A stretch of DNA of 64,000 nt. Source: Atrichornis clamosus. Taxonomy: Eukaryota > Chordata > Aves > Passeriformes > Menuridae. Under the pieces are notes generated by a model, which had not been told where the DNA came from, searched no databases, and saw nothing but the letters and a program-made list of their open reading frames with translations. Location of the stretch: assembly GCA_013400975.1 (NCBI GenBank), contig WBMZ01000379.1, positions 1-64,000 of the forward strand, written 5' to 3'. A program made the translations under genes and the position numbers. Below are positions 1 through 9,800 of the stretch, in pieces (within the stretch, counting starts at the first letter, position 1; each line of letters starts with the position of its first letter).

Positions 1-113
1 GGGCACGCCCCCGCCGCGCTGCTCCTGGCCGGGGCTGCCCGGAGGTTCCGAGGGGGCAGCGCGGCGGCCCGGCAGCCTTGCGCCGCGCGGAGGGCTCGCC
101 AGAACACCCGCAT
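1..113 (-). CDS. MTRF1L: Probable first coding exon of MTRF1L (mitochondrial translational release factor 1-like), partial at window edge
   Basis: On the minus strand an ATG at 113-111 opens a frame that stays open to base 1 (37 codons plus 2 nt). It begins MRVFWRALRAAQGC and carries seven arginines, many alanines and no acidic residue, as expected of a mitochondrial targeting peptide. The start has a G at -3. The beginning resembles the MRSRVLWGAAR start of human MTRF1L as I recall it. MTRF1L decodes UAA/UAG in mitochondria, with a GGQ motif that would lie outside this window. In the human genome MTRF1L lies just beyond the 3' end of RGS17 on the same strand, which is the arrangement here. 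The upstream CpG island with CCAAT and ETS motifs fits a housekeeping mitochondrial gene. Leader peptides are poorly conserved, so the call rests mainly on synteny. Another mitochondrial protein is possible. Confidence 0.55.
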   Translation of the reverse strand, partial: MRVFWRALRAAQGCRAAALPPRNLRAAPARSSAAGAC

Positions 114-201
114 GTCCGGCTGGGGCGGAAGCGCGGCCGCACAGCCGCCTCCAAGACGTCCGTGCCGTACCGGAGATACCCGAAAGCACTCGGCGGCCTC
201 C

Positions 202-219
202 CTTCCGGGTTTCCGGAAG
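202..219. promoter_or_regulatory. Pair of ETS/NRF-2-type motifs
   Basis: CTTCCGG at 202-208 is CCGGAAG on the minus strand, and CCGGAAG at 213-219 is on the plus strand. Together they make two opposed ETS cores 11 bp apart. Paired ETS (GABP/NRF-2) sites are common in promoters of nuclear genes for mitochondrial proteins, which fits the MTRF1L assignment. Occupancy is inferred. Confidence 0.45.
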
Positions 220-309
220 CTGCCGAAGAGGCTCGGCGCTGGCGGAAACGGCCGAAAGCGTTCGGCTTCTCTCGGCTCGCGCTGCCCTGCTGTGGGCGGG
301 CGGGCTCTG

Positions 310-314
310 ATTGG
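310..314 (-). promoter_or_regulatory. CCAAT box (NF-Y type) reading on the minus strand
   Basis: The plus strand reads CTCTGATTGGCCAGCG, so the minus strand carries CCAATCA. It lies about 200 bp upstream of the minus-strand ATG at 113. If the usual 60-100 bp spacing holds, initiation would fall near 210-250. Assignment to NF-Y is by motif only. Confidence 0.5.
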
Positions 315-326
315 CCAGCGCTGGCA

Positions 327-346
327 GGGCGGGGCAGGGGGCGGGG
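327..346 (+). promoter_or_regulatory. GC boxes forming a G-quadruplex motif
   Basis: The plus strand has four G-runs of 3, 4, 5 and 4 with loops of 1, 2 and 1 bases. This meets the canonical G-quadruplex pattern and also contains overlapping GGGCGG Sp1-type sites. It lies just upstream of the CCAAT box relative to the minus-strand gene. Confidence 0.5.
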
Positions 347-430
347 CCCAGCTATGACGGGGCTCCGCCTCGTGCCCCCGGCCGGGCGCCGTGCGCGCCC
401 CCTGCCGGTCCCGGAGGGCACACGGGGAGG

Positions 431-1044
431 TTTTGTCATTCTGACCCAAAAAAAACAAAAACAAAGGAAAGCAAAACCCAAAAAAGCCTCAAACCCCGCC
501 TAGTCGTCCACACCCCAAGTCTGAAGCAGGGCCTCAGGGCATGAGCCTCGAGGGTACTGAGGTTTTTATCCGGGCGGTTTAGTGCAACCTGCAAGGCTGC
601 ATGGATGAAAGGGGTTGGTGCAAAGTTTGAGCTTTGGATATCCAGGTTGCTCTTACGGACCTTCTCCTCTCCCTCCAGAAGAAATCATCCGAATTAAAAT
701 ACCCTGAGAAGGGACATGCAAATACTTGTGGAAGGATGCCTCCACAGCGAAAGCAGGTGCAAAATTAAGCACTTAGAGGAAAAGAAATGCATTGTCTGAG
801 GAACAAAAAAGGGCAATTAGATTAGTGGTGAGACTAATAGACAACCCATTTACAAAATACATATTTGAGTACAGTGTTTTACATCAAAGTTTCAAGTGGG
901 AAGGCAGCGAGGATGCGATCATTGAGTAACTGTGATGTGATGGGTTTTGTGAGATGATCTGTGCAAATCCCTCCTGAAATGCAGACCGACTAGCATATTA
1001 ACCTTGTTTTAGATAACATCATTAATGAGATTCTTGTCTAAGTT
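431..1044. other. Intergenic spacer between the CpG island and the putative RGS17 3' end
   Basis: No exon, RNA gene or recognisable repeat is seen. An A-rich run at 447-488 marks the edge of the CpG island. The rest is ordinary AT-rich sequence. If the most distal poly(A) site proposed for RGS17 is used, this 600-bp stretch is the whole gap between the two genes. Confidence 0.4.
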
Positions 1045-1066
1045 CAAAACAGATTGAAGAATATAC

Positions 1067-1105
1067 TTTATTACAAAAATGTGCAACTGTCCATAAAAAT
1101 TTATT
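1067..1105 (-). terminator. Candidate distal poly(A) signals for RGS17 (two AATAAA)
   Basis: TTTATT on the plus strand at 1100-1105 and again at 1067-1072 gives two AATAAA hexamers 33 bp apart on the minus strand. The sequence after the second includes a T/G-rich stretch around 1040-1060. They are the last canonical signals before the neighbouring promoter. Confidence 0.35.
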
Positions 1106-4100
1106 AGGCAATATTTTATATTACAATCATTGGAGGAGTCAGAGTTGTGTCCTTGCCCTTCTTCTGTCCTTGTTCATGTCTTAACAGAACTAGGCAATTG
1201 TACCTTACAACTAATTACACTCTTGGGATAACAGTAACTTCCTTATGATACATTAGTAAATTGTTATTTTCATGAATGTAATATCAAAAGCAAGAGCAGT
1301 GCTTGAAAACCAAAGACCTAAGTAGTTTTGGTAGTCAGAAATTAAAACTTGAACGTTTTTGTTCCATGATGGAAATCCAAAGGCAATGAGGCTAACGTGA
1401 GAATTTGATATTCAGAATATGAAACATTAAAATCAATTGTTAGGTAAAAACGTTTTCCTATGACTTTAAATGCACCCTTTAGGATAAGGTTTATTGGCAA
1501 AATACAGTGTAGCAATAATTTATAAGTAAAAGTCACACTTTAAGACCTTTGTGGAGAATGTACAGTCTGTGTGAGTAGTCCGGCGCTGATAAACACTCCA
1601 GGGCATTGCTTATGAAATCTCACCCACCAAAAGCTTTCCTTGCACCCACTGCTGCCTGCCCATGAAGCTTCTTGAACTCTTTTTTAGAAGGCTAGAGGAA
1701 AAATGACCAAATTTATGCCCTAACAGACAAAATATTTTGGTGTCTGTAACAGTGAATGAGAGTTCAACTGCTGTGTCAACCTTGCTTGTGAAGAGAACTA
1801 TGGAAAACTTAGGAAATTTAATATAAAGCTTTCGAGAAGAAAAAAGGTAGTCTGACTCAACAACTGATGGTCAGCCTTTGAATTACCTGAATCATAGCCC
1901 TGCTTTAAATCAGAAGGATGGATTTCCACAGAGTGAGTTAATTTAAATTATAAGTAAGGAAGGGGCAAAATCTGGTTTTTCATATAATGTTAAAGGAATA
2001 TGCAAACATTATTTCTGTCAAGTTTTTGTCCATCTGATTTTGTCACTATTATTGCTTTGTTCTTTCAGCCCATAAACATCACTTCTACTGCGGGCAGTAG
2101 TATACAGGACACATGTGAACAGGGCTGATGTTTTGTCACTGCAAATGTATTCAGGGTATTGGTGAACAGGACTAGACCTTTGTCAATGTGTCCAAGTCTC
2201 AGGACATGCTACAGTGCTACTCTTGGGTCTCTTAAAAACAACAGTATTATGGGCTGAGAAAAACACTCTCTGGAAGTTGGTAGTTAGACATGGTTCAGAT
2301 CAAGTTGGAGGAGACATTGCAGCAGTCTGTCTGTGTGCAATCTTAAGTTTTTATTTTGTTGGATTTGATAAGGGCTCAGACTCTGTTGGCTGGGTCAACA
2401 ACACCAGGAGCAGGTTCACAGATATTGTGAAAGTGTGAGCTTTACTCCTTGTAGTGTAGAGAGTTGCTGAAGTTGGAGACTTTCTTGTATCAGCTTTGAT
2501 TGCTTCTGAGTTGGTGCTGTTTATGCTAAACGGCTTTTGCAAGCCCTCACTGCGTTTGGAAGTCACGGGTTCCTGAGTGGGGCTCACAGTGTGGTCAGTC
2601 CATCAAGCTGCTCTGACTGAAAAAGCCCCCCACCTATTTTTAGATACTGGTTCTACAGACAAGTGCTCCTTGTGGTTGAATTTGCTGCCTAGGGAATCAA
2701 GTTTGGCATCAGGTGTCAGCTTAAACCCTGGCTGCTTGAGTATAGGTCTCCTTTATTTGCTTGGTTTAGAGCACAGCCTGGCAGCACTTTAGCATGCTTT
2801 TAATTTAAAAAATAGCTATTACTAGATTAAGTCTGATTTGTGTCCACTTTCTGTTGTCCTGCAAACGGACTATGTGGACTCCACAGGTACTTGAGTAATG
2901 GATTGGCTGTGGACCTGGAAGTACTTATGGCCACATTTCCATAGTTCCGTGTGCAGCTGGTTACCCTTCAGCCTGGCCACCTGTGTCACTGACGTGTCTT
3001 TTCTCCATCATACCTCTAGTCTCCCTCATACCATATCTGCCTTCAGTCTAATTTGAATGCTCATGATACTGTCTGTGGGTTTTGCTTCATGCTGGGTATC
3101 CCAAACTGCTTTCAGCTCAGTTATGTGAAAGCTGACTGTAAACAGCTAAGTTGAACACACACATAACACAGTATAGATTAAGTTTCTTTGAAACCTAAAG
3201 GTCAGAAGGGTACAGAAGTGCTCTGCTAATTTGTGGCTCTTTGGCATTAGGCTGTATTTGACAGAGATATTAAACACCGGGCAAAAGTGACAAAAACATA
3301 ACTCACTTTCTGTAGTGCACTTGCTATATACATTCTCATGAAAAACTGAAATACAAGTTAAATACATACTTATTTTATTCCAGGCTATAGAATAAGTGTA
3401 TTTAGGCAGTTTTTCAAAGTGTATTGTACACTGCATGCACAATAAATCAGTTTAATAGCTTGACTGTTTTACAATTCGTGTTCAAAGAACTGTATGATAG
3501 GCAATGAGATCATGTTACGGCATGACTTATTGTCCATTTGGACCGCATCCAGTTTTGTCATAAAAAAATTTGGGAAACCCAAAATGATAAATGAAATGTA
3601 TATTAAACATTTTAATATGAGCATTTGCTCCAAGAAAGAAACTTTACATGCTATGTTCAATTTTTAAATCCCTCCAAATAGAGGATTTTAGACAATAAAT
3701 TTTGAACGTGATTTCATTGCAGTATTACACTGAAGACTGGTGTAATATTTTTCAAAATGATGTCACAGTTTCCAAATACAGATTTTGGAATCTTATGCTA
3801 GAAATCAAGGTAATATTTTAGGGCCTGCACATCTAGCTTTAAAACCGTCTTGAAAGGATGACTTGTCTATGTTGACAAGAACTTCTACCTGTGAAATATC
3901 TTATAAAGATAGCTTATGACTAGCAGGTCACCATCAAATAGTAACATTAAGAATATTCAAGTCTACATTTGTCAAGACTTATGCATGCAGTTTTGTCTCT
4001 TACACATTGCTTAGATGTGTGCACTAAATGTGTTGTGCCTCAAACACCAACAACTTGAAATTACACCATGTAAATATATACATATATGATGCTGTATATG

Positions 4101-4849
4101 TTTAGTACCAGGTAAATATAACTAATCAAATGATACTAGACATATGTAGGACCATAGTTAAATTCCAATTTAAAAAAAAGCGAGAAATCTTTTTTTTCCT
4201 AAAAGTATTTCACAGTAGAAGGAGGCAGTCTTTTCTCACTGAATTGTCCCCCTTCAGGATTTGTAAACATCATAGCTCTTATTCTATCAGTATAATAATT
4301 GAGTATTTTATTCATAATGGTAAGTAGCTAACCAACATGAATAAAGTTGTCATAACACGGTAGCACGTTCAGACAAAACAGGTATTTATTAAAAGAAACA
4401 TTTATAAATATTTTGTCTTGCATTTTAAACTACATTTTCATAAATAACAATATTTAAAAGTGCTGAATATGGTAGGATAGTCAGCAATGCCACTGTAAAC
4501 AGATTTGTTTTCCACTTTGCAGATTTTTGTTTTAGATCCCATTTTGTCAAACACTACAACAGTTAAAATATTTGCATAGGGAATAGAGAATAGCCCTTTT
4601 AATCATCTCCTGAATTCTATATAAATTACAAAACCAAATGAGTTTAAGAAACAGTTTGTTAAATTGTTCATTTATATATCCAAAAAAAGCACACAGGTTT
4701 CAAGTAAAAAGAATGACTAAAAAATTCCCCAAACCTGCTATTTGAAGCACGTTCAATAAATTAAGAAAATGAGAGGTAGTAAAACAAAGGGAAAAAAATA
4801 AGCCCCAGAAGAGAAACTAAGACCTGCATCCTCCCAGTTACTGTGTCAC

Positions 4850-4985
4850 AGCAGTCCTGCCTCGGCCGCGGCGGCTCCCGCCAAAGCCGGCCCCGGAGGC
4901 TGCCTGCAGGAAGTAACCGAGCGGTTGGAGCCAGCTGTGTTTGGGCCAGATTCCACTCGAGGACACAACCGCCAGACCTTCCAGT
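4850..4985. other. Isolated CpG-rich patch inside AT-rich sequence
   Basis: About 130 bp of GC-rich sequence with many CpG dinucleotides (for example CTCGGCCGCGGCGG and CCGGCCCCGG) is flanked on both sides by AT-rich sequence. No reading frame in it resembles a known protein. It is too short for a standard CpG island. See the finding. Confidence 0.6.
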
Positions 4986-5077
4986 CCAATCAAAAGCAAT
5001 GGGCTTATGCCACGTTTAGTCCTATGTAAGTGAGAAGAACCTTGCCTCTTAAGTCTTAGTATAGATGTCAGTATTAA

Positions 5078-5119
5078 ATATATATATATACACATCCACA
5101 TATATATATATATATATAT
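5078..5119. repeat. Interrupted (TA)n microsatellite
   Basis: Two runs of TA dinucleotides are separated by a short C-containing spacer (CACATCCACA at 5091-5100). It lies inside the putative RGS17 3' UTR and is likely polymorphic. Confidence 0.9.
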
Positions 5120-5744
5120 TTAACAAGTATTCAGAGCCATTTCTTGGTATCTCTTTAGCAGTTTATGAGGGATGCTAACGCTCATTTTGCTTGTATATGG
5201 TAAGTAAGAAGATGGGTTTTTTTAAGTTCCAAGTCACTGTCTCTTTAAACATCAAAATGTGTCCTGAAACTGGACATTTTTTGATAAAAAGGCCAAGCAA
5301 ACACCTATTAAAAACATCATGGCAGCCAAGTGGTGGGAGTACTGTGCTGCCTTAGCTCTGATTAAGGGCTCAGTACAGGATTCTTTACCCAGGAAAGACA
5401 CCCATTTCATTTCCATAGGCATTTTCCTTGGGTAAGATCTGTGGGTTTAGGAGCCCTTGAAGTTTGGTTTAATATTACTTTCCAAACCCCTTGTTTTCAA
5501 GGAGTTATTCAAAATCAATGAGGCTAGAAGCTTTGATAAGTCTTCTTTAACCTGCCACCTCGTAAAACATTACTTCATTTAAAAACATTTTTTACCAGAT
5601 TTAGCTTTCAAAAAAAAAATATCTTACAGAACAGATGCAATTCATCAAAATGTTCTAAAATGCTCTAAAATGCTACATGTAGGCAATCTTTTATTAAATT
5701 TCTTTATTCAAAAAACTAAATTATCAAGCTTTTTGTGTTGTTTC

Positions 5745-5760
5745 TTTTTTTTTTTTTTTT
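5745..5760. repeat. T16 homopolymer
   Basis: Sixteen consecutive T residues on the plus strand (A16 in the RGS17 sense strand), with no transposon body recognisable next to it. Confidence 0.9.
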
Positions 5761-6007
5761 GCTGAAGTACATAACATTATACAACAGTGTTAGAACTGGA
5801 TAGCCAGTCTTTAATAAATCAATTACAGTATCTGACATCTGAAATGTACATTGAAAATCTTTGTTCTTTTAACAATTAAACAATATCAGCGCATAGATTA
5901 TGTCACCCAGATATGGATCCCTTTAAGTGATTTGTGCTTTTTTTTTCCCTTCTTTTATTTTCTTTTTCTTTGACATTGCAAACTCTATAATGAAAATGCC
6001 ACAGTTT

Positions 6008-6015
6008 TGGCAGTG
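6008..6015 (-). promoter_or_regulatory. miR-34/449-type 8-mer seed match in putative RGS17 3' UTR
   Basis: The minus strand reads CACTGCCA, a full 8-mer match to the miR-34/miR-449 seed, about 640 nt after the RGS17 stop. It lies beyond the proximal poly(A) candidate, so only a longer isoform would carry it. Function is inferred from seed pairing alone. Confidence 0.3.
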
Positions 6016-6164
6016 AACAACCAGAGGAATCCTCCGCTTGATTTATTTTAAATAAACAGTGATAAATAGCTCTTTTTCTCTGTACAGAAATATTGGCTTC
6101 AAAAAGTCAGTGTATTGTACTCAGTAGAGCATGTTGAGTAATGCTACACCTTAAAAATTGGCTT

Positions 6165-6174
6165 TTTATTTATT
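6165..6174 (-). terminator. Candidate proximal poly(A) signal for RGS17 (overlapping AATAAATAAA)
   Basis: The plus strand reads TTTATTTATT, giving two overlapping AATAAA signals on the minus strand about 480 nt after the stop codon. This would produce a short 3' UTR isoform that keeps the miR-182 match at 6437-6444 but drops the miR-34-type match at 6008-6015. Use is inferred. Confidence 0.35.
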
Positions 6175-6436
6175 GATGTTAAAAAATGCAAGCCTCTTTC
6201 TGGTTTGCTGCAATTGTTTCTATGTACCATAGGACTGTATTGCACAAAAAAAAGTTTTTAAATACAGATATAATTTATGTTATTGGATTAAATATTGCAA
6301 CAACTAAGTGGTAAGTGAAGCAGTTTTACCTTGCACATGCAGTGTGAGGATACACAAGGAGACTGTTCATAAAACTACAAATACATCATTGCAATCTTGA
6401 CTGCAGTAGGGTGAAAGGAGTGTGAAACAAATGTAT

Positions 6437-6444
6437 TTTGGCAA
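6437..6444 (-). promoter_or_regulatory. miR-182 8-mer seed match in RGS17 3' UTR
   Basis: The minus strand reads TTGCCAAA, a full 8-mer match to the miR-182 seed, about 210 nt after the stop codon and before any poly(A) candidate. Mammalian RGS17 has been reported as a miR-182 target, so a match near the stop in a bird is worth noting. Confidence 0.45.
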
Positions 6445-6653
6445 ATCCATTGTTCCCCTCCCACACCATCTTGAGCAAGGAGGACCTTGGTAAAAATGTA
6501 GACAGAGACCATAATATGTATTTGTTTTCTTCACAGTAGCCTGAGTAGTGCTAAACTGTAGTTCTCCAGGAACCCAGCTCCAGATGTTAAACTACTTTTG
6601 TTCCATCCCACCCACCCCCAAAAAAATCAAGTTATTTTGTTTGAAAATTAGAC

Positions 6654-6842
6654 CTAAGTTTCAGAAGTAGAGCCTGTAATACTTTCAACAAGAGACTTAT
6701 AAATCTGAGAGTTCAAAAACCTTGGAAAAGAGTCTCTGTGCATTAGGGTGTATATCTGGAGCTGGGCATCTTCATACATATGAGGGCTGGGATCCAACAA
6801 GTTTCTGTTGATCACTTCTCTCACCCGGGAATCAAGACTAAC
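6654..6842 (-). CDS. RGS17: RGS17 coding exon 4 (residues 149-210 and stop)
   Basis: The acceptor CATCTTCTTCAG precedes GTT AGT CTT GAT, giving VSLDSRVREVINRNLLDP and on to the end of the RGS domain (HMYEDAQLQIYTLMHRDSFP, RFLNSQIYKS). The tail ends ...TGSTSET followed by TAG at 6656-6654. The C-terminal tail differs slightly from human (SITGSTSET against STAGSSSES as I recall it), a normal divergence for this variable end. Confidence 0.97.
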   Translation of the reverse strand, partial: VSLDSRVREVINRNLLDPSPHMYEDAQLQIYTLMHRDSFPRFLNSQIYKSLVESITGSTSET

Positions 6843-9800
6843 CTGAAGAAGATGAGAACAGAACAGCAAAACAATAACATTGGAAAAGCTATAATATGTT
6901 TCTTAATTTCTCAGGGCTCCAATGAACATGCTGAGTTTACCAGTTATTCAAGTAAGGCTCTATGCTTCTTTCAGAACCATCACACAATTACTGTGTAATG
7001 CACTGAGACCATCAACTCTATTTCAGTTTTGACTTAGTCTTTGCATCCATCTTAAGATCTGTATGATGAAATGCAGCTGTATAACAGATCAAATGCTGTG
7101 CAACTACACTGAACTCTGCAGTAACCTGGATTTCCCAAAATGTATTATTTTACCTTAAAAATAATTTGTATGTATTTAAAATTATTTATCTGAAATGAAT
7201 GCTGAATTACCCTCATTCAGAGAGCTGATTTTTTTTTCCTGAGCATTTGTGGTTAAACCTTTAGAAGCTTTCTATTCATCATTCTCATCTGGCTGCCCTA
7301 TAGATTTTTTCTGTTTTTTTCAGACACTATACTTGTTCCTCACAAATTATCCAGAGTTTTTTATCATGTTTATTATGGTAAGCTCCCCATTAATATTAAC
7401 TACTTCAGATTTGTTCTTTTTTTCTGATCTCTTTAACATCTGGTAATTTATATTTTCAGGATATCATACGTCCATATTGTAGTTGTTAGCAAGTTTCAAT
7501 TTTATCTCCTCATTTACTTACCCTTTGTGATGAACTCCTGTGCCTGGGCAGAAAAGGGCATATAACGCTTGGGATGAATGCACAGATGATTTTACAATAT
7601 CCTTTAGAAATCTGAGTGAATGTACAGCTTATCCACAAAATGCTCTAAAACCTAGTAAAGTAATGCCTTCTGAATTAAATGAAATGGCAGTAGCAGCAAA
7701 GCCCACTGGGACCAGCAAGGATTTAGTCAGCTAAGAAGAAAAAGGCTAAAATCCTGAGTAGAGAAAAGGCAAGCAGAGATCAGTTAAGATACTGTGATTT
7801 ACACCAAGTTGGAATCTGACCCTACCACTCTGCAACCATACAAAAAGATGTTCATAATGTCTGAAGGATGGAGTTCAACCTTGGAAAGCTCCATGTACTA
7901 AGATATCTTGATATGTGAAGGATGGTAACCAAGGTGAAAACTCAGAACACATTTGGATGTGTGAGTCTGCATGCTTTTATATGTGGTGAAGCAAAGTCTT
8001 TGAAATACACGGGTGTGGTGTGGTGTGGTGTAGTACAGTGCGGTCCCGGGGAGCAAATATACATTTTCAGTGTATCCTCAGTACCAGCTGTAGAATCTGA
8101 CGTTGTTGGTTGTTGGCATATTGGAGTATGCTACTGACAGAGCAGACAAAGTCTTTCTCCTCCAATATTTGCTGTTACTTGGTTATCAGTCACAAGGCAC
8201 AACTATGATGCAGGTGAACTGCGAGTAAGATATTGCCTACCCATGCTAGTAATTTATCCACTACTCAAGTATGCCATCTCTGCAGAACATCCAGTACACC
8301 TGCCCCACTCACAATCTCCACCTAAGCACTCATTGCTGTGCCTTCAGGCAGCATCCCAGAGTGCAGCAGGTGTCCCTCCTGTCCAGCTCCCTGGTGGATG
8401 GGCAGCGAGCAGTGCTCTGTCAGCAGCAGCTCTGTCAGCACCATGAGAAAGCCCCGCTTTCTCTTCCTGGTGTTTCCACTCCTTATTCTGGCACAGCTGC
8501 CTGGGCAGCCCCACAACTAGACAGGTTAAAGAATCTGAAAGTGGAATTTCTTTTTTTTGAGCTGTCTTCTGATTGAATTCACTGTCTAAGGCAACTGTGC
8601 AAGTGGCCTGGACAGCACAGTAGGAACGAAGGGACCTGTGGGGCTGCTCAGCCAGTTACTGGGCAGGGGTAAAATGCTATGGTAGTTTTGAGTGTCAGTG
8701 TTGCAGCCATGTGTCTTCAGAATCTATCTGAACAGATTTTGAGCCCAGACCATTGCATTTCTGCAGCACAGAAAGGACACACTAAGATTTAAGCCATTCT
8801 CCCTCTGACACCCAAGCACACATATTTATATCAACAAAAACTGTTTGTGCAGTTAATTGATTCTTCAATATCAAACATAATAGTTGGGATTAAAAGCCCC
8901 TCGAATTTGACAGGATGGTGAAGGTTTGGGCCATTGAGCATAGTAAAAGTTAATTTCACTTATAGAATAAAACCCCCCAAATTAATTATGGAACCGAAAA
9001 TTTGCATTGTATTTTTTCAGTGACTCACTAAAGCCAGATGGCAAAACTAGTTGGAATTACTAAAGGTATTTTCTTGCTAAACAGATGAGTACAAAGTATC
9101 TGTTTAGAACACTAAGACCTTCTGCCTCAGTAACTTCTTTGCTGAACGAGTGATTCTAAATATTTCCCCTCTTAAGCCAACGAGTGATTCTAAATATTTC
9201 CCCTCTTAAGCCAAAGGTAACATCTGGAATGGGATGCCTGGATGAACAAAAATTTTTCAGGTCCCATGCTGTTCTGGTGTATGGCAAACAGTTCTTGTTT
9301 GCCTCCTAAGATTTCCAGTTTGGGCAGGAACAACTGGATTGATGAGATCTGTAGGCATCCAAGTTTGTGAGTAGTTTTGTTAAATCCTAAGTCAAACAAT
9401 GCTTAGTTAGTGTTTGAATTTTAAATGTTGGTTGGTCTTAGCTTAAAAAGACAACTCAGCATTCATCACATACAAATGTAGTAGATAAAGGGTATTAGAA
9501 GAAAAACTTATTATTAACTTGCTGTATCGGTAGTTGTACCTCACTCCAAGGCAAAAGTAGAGTCTACGGCACAAGAGAAGGTAATGCAGCTATAAATCGC
9601 TGTTGGCTTCATTCATATGAATGAAGTTGCAAATTATTACTGAATGCAGTGCAGAAGTAAAACGTAGGAAGTAAGGTCCACAGTGAGCACAAATTATCAT
9701 AACACCATTGAGTAGGAAGTCAAATGCAATGCAGAGACAAGGCAAAGGAGATAAAGGTACATGATGTGGCCTAAGAAAAACTCTTCTATAGTGCTTATAT

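Larger units (their letters stand above)
1..430. promoter_or_regulatory. CpG island, probable promoter and first exon of the MTRF1L-like gene
   Basis: This is the only long CpG-dense, GC-rich stretch in the window. GC content falls abruptly after about 430. It contains an inverted CCAAT box, ETS-type CCGGAAG motifs, GC boxes, a G-quadruplex motif and a GACGTC core near 156. The minus-strand reading frame starting at 113 suggests transcription toward lower coordinates, with start sites somewhere around 150-280. There is no TATA box. Bidirectional activity is possible, but no plus-strand exon is recognisable beyond it. Confidence 0.75.
1045..6653 (-). other. RGS17: Putative long 3' untranslated region of RGS17
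   Basis: The stretch follows directly after the RGS17 stop codon on the minus strand, is AT-rich and has no coding exon. AATAAA signals on the minus strand appear at 6165-6174 (two overlapping, about 480 nt past the stop), 5703-5708, 4385-4390, 1100-1105 and 1067-1072. The last two are followed by a T-rich stretch suited to cleavage. It holds microRNA seed matches near the stop, Pumilio-like TGTATATA sequences (minus strand; near 4080 and 5087), a TA microsatellite, a T16 run and a CpG-rich patch. Which poly(A) sites are used cannot be decided from sequence, so the true 3' UTR may be much shorter. Confidence 0.4.

Noticed and set aside
78..544. Plus-strand open frames through the CpG island
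   Set aside because: GC-rich sequence lacks stop codons by composition. The frames overlap each other and the A-rich tract, and resemble no protein; the minus-strand frame from 113 fits better.
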